A stretch of 32,673 nucleotides of DNA from Candidatus Methanoperedens sp. (lineage in GTDB: Archaea > Halobacteriota > Methanosarcinia > Methanosarcinales > Methanoperedenaceae): the NCBI GenBank assembly GCA_026552835.1, contig JAPMTY010000105.1, forward strand, positions 1 through 32,673, given 5' to 3'. The notes under the pieces were generated by a model. That model did no database searches, was not told the origin of the DNA, and saw nothing but the letters and a program-made list of their open reading frames with translations. The translations under genes were made by a program, and so were the position numbers. This document shows positions 24,815 through 31,749 of this stretch, one piece after another (position 1 is the stretch's first letter; each line of letters starts with the position of its first letter).

Positions 24815-25564
24815 TCACCCAATATACCCCAAATCCTCCTCTTTCCTCTTCTTTTCCTGTATCTCTTTCAAATACCTCTTAAAACCTTCATCAAATTTCT
24901 TCGCTTCACTCTCGATCCTGCTCATATCAATCTCAATTCCCAGAAGCTCCGAAACCTTCTTTATTCCTGCATAACATGCTTTTATATCCAGCGCGTCAGG
25001 AAAAACCGTCTCGCTGAGTAAGGATATTCCATTAATCCCATTGCGCTTTGCATATTCGATTACAAGCCCGTTAACCCCGCTTATCTGCAGGCTGCCATCC
25101 GCTATCTCAACATCTTTACTCTTTAAAAATTCAAGAAGCTCAGGCGATGTCGCGACCCCGAATACATGCGGCTCCTCAACATATTTCTTTACATGCGTTG
25201 CTATTACCGTATAAACAGTATCAACCCCGCAAAGCTTTGCAGCTTCGATTATTTTTTCGGCGAGTTCATTATCTTTTGCAGTATATCCAATTTGCATATC
25301 GCCGGAGAACATTATAAGATTGTTTTCCCGGGAATAGTAGAACTTGAAAGGGCTTTTATCCCTGTCCACCGGTACTACCAGCCCTTTCTCAAAAAAGACA
25401 ATCGAAGGTGAGAGATACGGAACCGGAATATCCGCAAACAATTCCGGCTTTAAAAATTCTATAAAATAGTTAACAGTAGTCCTTGCAACCATTCCCATGC
25501 CCGGAAGACCGACCAGCATTCTGGGGTTTGCCATTTCAGGTTTCTCATAAAATCTTATATCCAT
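24815..25564 (-). CDS. PAC2-family (proteasome assembly chaperone-like) protein
   Basis: 249 residues from ATG 25564. In-frame ATGs at 25597 and 25687 would add residues (MFLENMPCPG...) that do not resemble the family start. PAC2 motifs are LVGLPGMGMVARTTVNYFIE near the N-terminus, IMFSGDMQIGYTAKDNELAEKI, VYTVIATHVKK, ISGVNGLVIEYAK and GISLLSETVFPDALDIKA. A C-terminal charged helix (EIQEKKRKEEDLG) follows. Archaeal members are related to eukaryotic proteasome assembly chaperones, but their role is not firmly established. Cytoplasmic. Confidence 0.88.
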   Translation of the reverse strand: MDIRFYEKPEMANPRMLVGLPGMGMVARTTVNYFIEFLKPELFADIPVPYLSPSIVFFEKGLVVPVDRDKSPFKFYYSRENNLIMFSGDMQIGYTAKDNELAEKIIEAAKLCGVDTVYTVIATHVKKYVEEPHVFGVATSPELLEFLKSKDVEIADGSLQISGVNGLVIEYAKRNGINGISLLSETVFPDALDIKACYAGIKKVSELLGIEIDMSRIESEAKKFDEGFKRYLKEIQEKKRKEEDLGYIG

Positions 25565-25789
25565 AGTTTCTTTTTTCAAATCTCGCTTATGTATCATCAA
25601 TGTTTCCGTAATGGTAAATGATCTATCCGGTGACAGTCGAAAGAAAATGTCCGAAATTCCGGGGCATGGCATGTTTTCAAGGAACACAATCGGACATTGA
25701 ATTATTTTTAACTGTATAGGAAATTATAAGTATGATGCTCTTCTTAAATACTAATTGGGAAAGACATTTTAAAAAAAAGGTTATGTCTT

Positions 25790-27493
25790 ATGAATGCGGG
25801 GAAAAAAAGTCACAGCTTGATTAAATTGGCTATGATAACCCTGATTTTGTCAGGGTTTATCAGTATAGCTCTGGCTTTAGATAATCCCGCGCTCCAGTGG
25901 GCACCAGGGGTATCAGCCAAACTCCAGCGTGAAGGTAATCTTTCATTTGGTGAATATTCTGTGAAGGCCGTTTCGTTCCCTGCCCCGGTAGAACATGATA
26001 AATATATGAATATACCCGCTGAGCCGGTTGAGCAGTTTGCAGGATTGAATATATCCAAAAAAGGTATTCTAATCGATACTATAGTACTCGGACTTGCAGA
26101 ATCATATATAACACCGGATAATGAACTGAAAGTTACTGTAAAAGAGATGCCTTCCAAGGATTCCCCGGTGTGGCTTTTTGAAAGTTACGAACCCTGGGCG
26201 ACAATTGAATTGGACCCGAGGGGCAAACCGGAACTTACGGTATCAGTGGAGACAGACAAAAACGAGTACGTATCATCATCAGCAACAGAAATTGTTACGG
26301 TTGTAACATTAAAAAATACCGGCAAGGCTGATGCTTTTAATGTTGACATGAATATCAAAACCGACCTTCCATTTAAGAAGGGGAGTTTAAATTTCCATTA
26401 TGATAGGGTGAAAATAGGTTCAGCCTCAGAAACCATCACGTTTTCATCACCCAATATAGCTGAAACGAAATCTTATGAAATAGTTGCAAATGTAACAGGC
26501 GACGATGCCAAGGAACTTCCATACACTACAGAGTCCCAAAAAATTATTTCAGTATTAACCGAGCCACAGGTAAGCCTTTTTATAAATAAGAGCGCAAATG
26601 AGAGGATATATTTAAAGGATTTTGCGATCGTGTCGCTATCAGTTAAGAACAATGCAAAATACGATCTTAAAAATGTGAGTGTTACCGATTATGTGCCGGA
26701 TGGATTTAAACAAACGAATAATAATTCGCTGCACTGGGTCATTGATCTGCCAGCTATGGGAGATTGGGACTTCCACTACTTGATAAAGCCACAGGTGCCT
26801 GATTCGGATGGCATCGTATTACCGTCTGCGATTGCTGAATTCACACAAAAAGATGAATTTTATTCTGTAAAATCAAACGAGGTGGCTATTGTGGTATACG
26901 GACCCAACATTGTACTTACTAAAAAGGCAGATGTTTCTGAAATAAATCCAAACGATATCGTAACTGTAACGGTAGTTGCAAAAAATACCGGGAGTACCCC
27001 TACAAGGGTCACTATCAGGGATGCATTACCCCCCGAGGCTACTATCGTCCGCGGCAACACATCAACAGAAGCGTATCTGGAAGCAAACAATGAAGTGAGT
27101 TTCAGTTATGCTCTTAAAATAAACTCTAATCAGCCGGTTAAACTTCCCAAGGCAACTGCAGAATATTACGAACTTGGAAGTAAAGGTGCTAAGATTAGCA
27201 CAGAGAGCCAGGAACTTGAAATAAAGATAAAACCCCCTGTGGTTATTACTACAGAAGCACCAGCCCCAAAAATTACAGCTACGCAACCCGTGCAGACACC
27301 AACACCTGTTCCGACAGAAGAGCAAATCCCACAATCTGAAAAACCAGTCAATCAAAGCGCCGTGCGAAAACCGCAGATGTCTCCGGCTGAAGTCGATTCC
27401 CTTTTGAATTTGCTGCTTGGTTGCAATGTCGGCAATACCAATCCTGCTGCGTCGGCTGGTTGTAAATTTTATGGTTTTTCTTCCACATCTTAG
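25790..27493 (+). CDS. Secreted DUF11-like repeat surface protein
   Basis: 567 residues. A signal peptide (MNAGKKSHSLIKLAMITLIL...ALALD) occupies about the first 29 residues. The body has at least three immunoglobulin-like repeats of the DUF11/NEW3 kind, marked by phrases such as VTLKNTGKADAFNVDM, SVKNNAKYDLKNVSVTDYVP and VVAKNTGSTPTRVTIRDALP. A Pro/Thr/Val-rich linker (about 470-520) leads to a C-terminal tail with two cysteines (LLGCNVG and AGCKFYG). No C-terminal transmembrane anchor is seen. Such proteins sit on the archaeal cell surface or in the envelope. The TATA-like CTTAAATACT at about 25743-25752 suits a leadered transcript. I do not assign a function. Confidence 0.8.
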   Translation: MNAGKKSHSLIKLAMITLILSGFISIALALDNPALQWAPGVSAKLQREGNLSFGEYSVKAVSFPAPVEHDKYMNIPAEPVEQFAGLNISKKGILIDTIVLGLAESYITPDNELKVTVKEMPSKDSPVWLFESYEPWATIELDPRGKPELTVSVETDKNEYVSSSATEIVTVVTLKNTGKADAFNVDMNIKTDLPFKKGSLNFHYDRVKIGSASETITFSSPNIAETKSYEIVANVTGDDAKELPYTTESQKIISVLTEPQVSLFINKSANERIYLKDFAIVSLSVKNNAKYDLKNVSVTDYVPDGFKQTNNNSLHWVIDLPAMGDWDFHYLIKPQVPDSDGIVLPSAIAEFTQKDEFYSVKSNEVAIVVYGPNIVLTKKADVSEINPNDIVTVTVVAKNTGSTPTRVTIRDALPPEATIVRGNTSTEAYLEANNEVSFSYALKINSNQPVKLPKATAEYYELGSKGAKISTESQELEIKIKPPVVITTEAPAPKITATQPVQTPTPVPTEEQIPQSEKPVNQSAVRKPQMSPAEVDSLLNLLLGCNVGNTNPAASAGCKFYGFSSTS

Positions 27494-27542
27494 AATATTG
27501 ACAAAAAGAAATTGTAGCTAAAAATAAGTAAAAACCGACTCT

Positions 27543-28259
27543 TTACCTCTGGCTCATTGAATAAGTGACCATCTTCCTATCCAGCGTCATATCCGCAGGG
27601 TCATCCTCCACATCAAAATGCGGGATTCCATATTCGTCATTCATTTTTGAAACAATCGTCTCAAAATCCGCCCCTTCCATTAATTCCATGATAAGCACCA
27701 TGACTGGCCCTATTATTTTGTAATCACAGAACCATTTATGCAAAATAAGGTCAACACAATCGCTCCCTACAAAGTTTCGGAACACATCTTTGTAGTACAG
27801 CTCACTCTTGCAGCAGTCCAGATAATATAACTGGTATGGTTTTTTCCCGGGATGGTCAAACCCTTCCTTCATGGCTTCGGTAAAGAAACGCACATCATTG
27901 CTCAGGCTCAGATGTTTGCCATAACCTGCATGGGTTTTAAGATAAATGAAATCTTCATGTGCCAACGATTCCCGCCAGAATTCCTGCAAGTTCCCGTCAT
28001 AATTGCGCCCGAGGACAAGGCGTATGCGCGCTTTGATATTTTGGTTATCATAAGTGAAATTTTTCTGGTATTCCTCGAACCCGCGTTTGCCGTCATTCAT
28101 ACGAAAACCTATCATCCTCAGTATTCGCCTTGCATCCAGGAATACCCTGTAATCAAAATCTGCCCCGAGCGGGTCAGGTCCTATCAACAGGGTTCCGTTG
28201 AACTCACCGTTGCTGAAAAGCATGTCGTATCGCGGGGTAGTCCGGGTCATCGGGCTCAT
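27543..28259 (-). CDS. Orphan protein with caspase/metacaspase-like His-Cys arrangement
   Basis: 238 residues; no family recognised with certainty. The pattern follows the clan CD peptidase fold. A first strand GTLLIGPDP (22-30) is followed by a helix DARRILRMIGF. A strand then ends in a histidine, DFIYLKTHAGYG (His110), and another ends in cysteines, QLYYLDCCKSE (Cys149/Cys150). The His-Cys distance of 40 is close to that in caspases, and LDCC resembles the metacaspase DCC/DSC cysteine motif. No signal peptide or transmembrane helix is seen, although a hydrophobic stretch MVLIMELM lies near 187. A TATA-like AATATATATC at about 28281-28291 gives leaderless spacing to ATG 28259. Protease activity is inference. 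Confidence 0.75.
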   Translation of the reverse strand: MSPMTRTTPRYDMLFSNGEFNGTLLIGPDPLGADFDYRVFLDARRILRMIGFRMNDGKRGFEEYQKNFTYDNQNIKARIRLVLGRNYDGNLQEFWRESLAHEDFIYLKTHAGYGKHLSLSNDVRFFTEAMKEGFDHPGKKPYQLYYLDCCKSELYYKDVFRNFVGSDCVDLILHKWFCDYKIIGPVMVLIMELMEGADFETIVSKMNDEYGIPHFDVEDDPADMTLDRKMVTYSMSQR

Positions 28260-28300
28260 ATATAGTTGAGAACCTAATTTTCAATATATATCTTAGGAAC

Positions 28301-28388
28301 ACTTTGCGTTCCGTGCTTTGCGGTGTTTTGTTTTACTCACCGCAAAGGCGCAAAGATCGCAAAGATAAGTTTAAAACGTTTAGTTTTT
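28301..28388. repeat. dispersed palindromic repeat, copy B
   Basis: Same orientation and organisation as copy A at 1522-1609: ACTTTGCGTTC, GCTTTGCGGTG, TCACCGCAAAGGCGCAAAG, ATCGCAAAGAT and the tail GTTTAGTTTTT. Copy B has small deletions in the left arm. It lies upstream of the start of the caspase-like gene and of a small orphan gene, in non-coding DNA. Confidence 0.75.
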
Positions 28389-28533
28389 AACTATAATAAA
28401 CGTTAGTATTGTAATAATAGAAGAAAATATGATGACAGACGAAATAGCAATAATGAATAAACATCCATAGCTCGCATCGGATAGTGCAATAACAATGTCG
28501 CAAGAAGTGGCAAAAAAATAAAAAGGTGATTAT

Positions 28534-28719
28534 ATGGAACAGAGAAAAGCTAGAATAACAATAGATGAAAATGGAAGAGTAATTGGAACAGGTGGAAATG
28601 CAAATTCAAATATTGCAATTGTCGAAAACCAAAAGGGAGATAAAATCGGTCAAACAGCTACCGAGGAAGGAAAAATAGCGTGGGAACAACAAAGGCCGTT
28701 AAGATTCACAAAATTTTAA
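28534..28719 (+). CDS. Small orphan protein (61 residues)
   Basis: ATG 28534 is preceded at ideal spacing by GGTGAT (28524-28529), the canonical archaeal ribosome-binding site, which is the main support for the gene. The product is hydrophilic (MEQRKARITIDENGRVIG...), with beta-like repeats around asparagine/glycine turns and no cysteines. No domain is recognised. The surrounding 300 bases are AT-rich and gene-poor, next to repeat copy B, so it may be recently acquired or formed. Confidence 0.6.
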   Translation: MEQRKARITIDENGRVIGTGGNANSNIAIVENQKGDKIGQTATEEGKIAWEQQRPLRFTKF

Positions 28720-28752
28720 ATTACAAGATGAGAGAAATCCGTAACAAGCTCT

Positions 28753-29592
28753 TCAAATATCCTCAAGCATGGTAAACCCGTAGAACAATTTTTTCCCGAC
28801 CTCATCCAGTCCTTCAAGGTCATCCCGCACAATCTTCACGCTGGCTGCCAGTTCTCCATTAACTTTGGAGGTTTCATGCAGTACTATCGCGTCCGCTGTA
28901 ATTTTCCCGAGAATATTGCAGTTCCTTCCAATATCAACGGTTCCTTTCGTGATAATATTCCCGTGGATGATACAGCTTCTCCCGATTACGATATCTCCGG
29001 TGGTGCGGATGCTCCCGAACAATGTGTCATGGTTCCCCATCGACATGGAACGGGCGCGGATATTCCCGAGCAGGCGGCAGTGGCTTCCGATCACGGCGCG
29101 CGAGGTGGTCTTTATCGCTTCAAGGTCTATCTTCGTCCTGTTGGGTATTGACAACAGTTTAGCATCAGAGGGCTCTTCAGTGAAAAGCTCATCAAGCGCC
29201 TTTTCAACCTCCTCCTCATTACCGAAGCGGAGCAATGCCATGAGATAGAAGAATATGAACATCATGACAGGAAGAGGATTGCGCACCACAATCCATCCTT
29301 TAACATCATAGCCGCCGCTTATTTTTACGTTGTTCCCCACATCAAGATTACCAGCCGCAAAGAGTTTCCCCGTAATATTGACAAATTCGCCAAGATACGC
29401 ATCGGTCTTTGTCCTGACATCCCCTGTTATCTCAGACCACATGTCAATTCTGATATCGTTCTCCGAAAGAACGTTCCCGTTTATCTTCACATGCTCCCCT
29501 GCTATTACCATGCCTGCTATCAAACCGTAAGCGAGTTCTGCGTAATTCCCCACAATAACATCGCCGCGGACCACGATGGAATGCTCTTCCAT
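28753..29592 (-). CDS. Bactofilin-like polymer-forming beta-helix protein with a central hydrophobic segment
   Basis: 279 residues from ATG 29592. Two right-handed beta-helix regions (about 5-95 and 160-255) are built of short strand-turn units such as VRGDVIVGNYAEL, ITGDVRTKTDAYLGEFVNITG, IIHGNIITKGTVDIGRNCNILG. They are separated by a hydrophobic segment NPLPVMMFIFFYLMALL (about 104-120) and a charged linker. Archaeal relatives are called polymer-forming cytoskeletal proteins; function is unknown. The frame remains open upstream with protein-like sequence (ELKGLIIPDYTI) after a strong GGAGG at 29642-29646, but the codon at the right distance is ATA, so the true start is uncertain. Divergent from the CooT-like gene. 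Confidence 0.8.
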   Translation of the reverse strand: MEEHSIVVRGDVIVGNYAELAYGLIAGMVIAGEHVKINGNVLSENDIRIDMWSEITGDVRTKTDAYLGEFVNITGKLFAAGNLDVGNNVKISGGYDVKGWIVVRNPLPVMMFIFFYLMALLRFGNEEEVEKALDELFTEEPSDAKLLSIPNRTKIDLEAIKTTSRAVIGSHCRLLGNIRARSMSMGNHDTLFGSIRTTGDIVIGRSCIIHGNIITKGTVDIGRNCNILGKITADAIVLHETSKVNGELAASVKIVRDDLEGLDEVGKKLFYGFTMLEDI

Positions 29593-29670
29593 TATTGTAT
29601 AATCCGGTATTATGAGTCCTTTCAGTTCAGGTATAGCAAAGCCTCCATCCCTGTATGGTTGCAGGATATG

Positions 29671-29682
29671 ATAAATATTAAT
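29671..29682 (+). promoter_or_regulatory. TATA box of the CooT-like gene, near-palindromic
   Basis: ATAAATATTAATAT is centred about 30 bases before ATG 29707, fitting a leaderless transcript. Because it is nearly symmetrical it may also serve the divergent bactofilin-like gene. Confidence 0.5.
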
Positions 29683-29706
29683 ATCAACAAGACCGATTTA
29701 ACGGCT

Positions 29707-29880
29707 ATGTGCGAACTCAAGGTAATCCTCAAAGGAAAAACGATTATGGAAGACGTCGTACGTTTGACCGCGGATAAAGACGCCGTCAGGCTCCAGAGTA
29801 TCCTCGGCGAGACCAAAACCGTTCATGGCAGGATTGTTGACATTAATCTGACAAAACAGGAAGCTATAATAGATAGCTGA
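29707..29880 (+). CDS. CooT-like small protein (putative Ni-binding)
   Basis: 57 residues starting MCELKVILKGK. CooT-family proteins begin Met-Cys, and Cys2 is the nickel ligand in the characterised CooT; that is why ATG 29707 is chosen over the in-frame ATG 29668. The TATA box 30 bases upstream supports a leaderless start at this codon. The family-like ending GETKTVHGRIVDINLTKQEAIIDS matches the small beta-barrel fold. In CO-oxidising bacteria CooT assists nickel insertion; many archaea carry it without that operon, so the role here is open. The GAPDH gene follows 27 bases downstream, probably in the same transcript. Confidence 0.82.
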   Translation: MCELKVILKGKTIMEDVVRLTADKDAVRLQSILGETKTVHGRIVDINLTKQEAIIDS

Positions 29881-29907
29881 ATAATCTGGCGACAGGGAGA
29901 ATAACAG

Positions 29908-30930
29908 ATGAAGGCTAAAGTTGCAATAAATGGATACGGAACTATAGGAAAACGTGTGGCTGACGCCGTGGCTGCCCAGGATGACATGGAGGTCGTGGGC
30001 GTTGTTAAGACAAGACCGAGTTTTGAGGCGCGAATCGCTATTGAAAAAGGTTTTGAGCTTTATACTGCTGCAAAAGAAAATATCGAGGAGTTCAGGAAAT
30101 CAAAAATTGAGGTCAGCGGAACACTTGAAGAACTGCTTGACAAAGCGGATATCGTAATTGACGCAACACCCGGCGATATCGGCGAAGAATATAAGAAACT
30201 CTATGAAAAACGCGGCGTTAAAGCAATCTGGCAGGGCGGGGAGGAACACGAATTAACCGGATTTTCATTCAATTCAGAGGCAAATTACGGCGATGCTCTC
30301 GGCAGGGATTTTACCAGGGTTGTCTCATGCAACACAACAGGACTTGTAAGGGTGCTGTATGCGCTTGATACCGCATTCGGTGTCAGGAAGGCGCGGGTAA
30401 CTTTGATGCGCCGTGCTGCCGACCCCAATGACATAAAAACAGGTCCCATTAACGCTCTCATTCCAGACCCCATCAAACTGCCGTCTCACCACGGCCCTGA
30501 TGTAAACTCGATTCTTCCGGATATTGATATCACGACCATGGCTGTAAAGACCTCGACCACGCTCATGCATCTCCATGCGCTGAATATCGAATTGAAAAAG
30601 GCATGTAAGGAAGACGATATCATTAAAGTCTTTGAAAAAAGGCCGAGAATCAGGCTCGTGAGTAGCAAGGACAGGATAAAATCAACAGCCGAGGCAATGG
30701 AACTGGCAAAAGACCTTGGAAGACCGAGGGGCGACATGTGGGAGAATGTCGTCTGGAAGGACTCGATTGCGATTAACAAAGGTGAACTCTACTTCTTCCA
30801 GGCGATACACCAGGAATCGGATGTTGTGCCTGAGAACGTGGATGCCATCAGGGCGATGATGGAAATAGAGAAGGACGGGGCAAGTTCGATAAAGAAGACG
30901 AATAAGGCACTTGGAATAAAATCGAGTTAG
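29908..30930 (+). CDS. gap: Glyceraldehyde-3-phosphate dehydrogenase, archaeal type II
   Basis: 340 residues, the family length. It interconverts glyceraldehyde-3-phosphate and 1,3-bisphosphoglycerate with NAD(P); in this kind of organism it mainly serves gluconeogenesis. The Rossmann motif VAINGYGTIGKRVADAV is at the start, and the catalytic cysteine is Cys141 in VVSCNTTGL. Archaeal-type segments ALIPDPIKLPSHHGPDV and KTSTTLMHLHALNI follow. GGGAG lies nine bases upstream of the ATG. It probably shares a transcript with the CooT-like gene. Confidence 0.97.
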   Translation: MKAKVAINGYGTIGKRVADAVAAQDDMEVVGVVKTRPSFEARIAIEKGFELYTAAKENIEEFRKSKIEVSGTLEELLDKADIVIDATPGDIGEEYKKLYEKRGVKAIWQGGEEHELTGFSFNSEANYGDALGRDFTRVVSCNTTGLVRVLYALDTAFGVRKARVTLMRRAADPNDIKTGPINALIPDPIKLPSHHGPDVNSILPDIDITTMAVKTSTTLMHLHALNIELKKACKEDDIIKVFEKRPRIRLVSSKDRIKSTAEAMELAKDLGRPRGDMWENVVWKDSIAINKGELYFFQAIHQESDVVPENVDAIRAMMEIEKDGASSIKKTNKALGIKSS

Positions 30931-31028
30931 AATGAGCTGTTAAGTTATCGACCCAATCCATTATGAAATATACAAAAAATGGCTGGATTCCTTTACATGC
31001 GTTTGCTTACTTTAATATTCTCCTTTAA

Positions 31029-31472
31029 TTACAAAAAACGAACCCCGAATTGTTCCAGCCAGTTTAGACTTCTGCCTGCAAACTTAAACTTGCCTAACTC
31101 CTTTGGTACCTCCATTCCCTCAGAAAGCTTAAAACCAACAGCCCGCTTCTTAGGATCATCAACAGTATACATGACGTTGACCTCAAGACCATCATCATAA
31201 AAGACGTAGGCCATTTTTATATTTTCCACTTGAAAACGCGATGTTTCTAAAGGTTTGGCGGCAAACTCAATACCACGTTCTTCTTTCAAAATTCTGTTCA
31301 CATAATCAAGGGTCTCCCTGCTTTCGCTAGCTGGTACAACCGTAAATTCATACTTGTATTTGTTCATAAAGTAACGGGCTTCATTAGCACGTAAACCAGC
31401 AAGCGCTTCTTTCACAGGCGAAGACTCTAAACCAACCGTAGACACATTATTAAAATCAACGATATCGGACAT
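31029..31472 (-). CDS. Uncharacterised protein (147 residues)
   Basis: Start ATG 31472 is chosen because GAGGG lies six bases upstream; ATG 31478 would sit directly on that site. The product is mixed alpha/beta, soluble and cysteine-free, with segments such as EARYFMNKYKYEFTVVPAS and AYVFYDDGLEVNVMYTVDDPKKR that read like a small beta-sheet domain. I do not recognise the family. It follows the DUF4256 remnant by nine bases and shares its strand, so both probably arrived or are transcribed together. Its downstream end faces GAPDH convergently. Confidence 0.65.
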   Translation of the reverse strand: MSDIVDFNNVSTVGLESSPVKEALAGLRANEARYFMNKYKYEFTVVPASESRETLDYVNRILKEERGIEFAAKPLETSRFQVENIKMAYVFYDDGLEVNVMYTVDDPKKRAVGFKLSEGMEVPKELGKFKFAGRSLNWLEQFGVRFL

Positions 31473-31481
31473 TTCCATCCC

Positions 31482-31697
31482 TCATTTTATCTTTCCATAT
31501 ATAATTATAGGGTCGGTTCGATGAGCAGTATTAGCTTCCAGCTTTGCTTTCACTTTAGCCCATTCAAGACCTTTGTGGCGGTTCATGTTTTTCTCAAAAC
31601 GGGCTTTCAATGCTCTGAGTAGTTCTTCACGTTGTTCTGGTGGCACCTCTTTTTTGAATGCAGTAATTGATGGCTTGCGCATAATCATAGTATTCAT
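31482..31697 (-). pseudogene. Truncated DUF4256 gene (N-terminal remnant)
   Basis: 71 residues. The first 55 or so match the start of DUF4256 proteins as I know them: PEQREELLRALKARFEKNMN followed by RHKGLEWAKVKAKLEAN. The family normally continues for more than 120 further residues (WSLNEMERTGGEPDVVG...). Here the sequence switches after LEAN to an unrelated tail, TAHRTDPIIIYGKIK, and stops. A deletion or recombination at about 31525-31540 is the simplest reading. Three ATGs (31697, 31688, 31682) compete as starts; a TATA-like TTTTATAAA lies at about 31706-31714. Confidence 0.7.
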
Positions 31698-31749
31698 TCT
31701 GAGTTTATAAAATCATTTATGCAGGGTGACGTTTACTTTACAGCTCAAG

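Noticed and set aside
28430..28510. Mini-ORFs of 8-13 codons before the 61-residue gene
   Set aside because: They lack ribosome-binding sites and are expected by chance in AT-rich DNA.
29491..29880. 129-residue frame reaching upstream of the CooT-like gene
   Set aside because: The upstream part is the complement of the bactofilin-like gene; the family starts Met-Cys at 29707, and a TATA box lies 30 bases before it.
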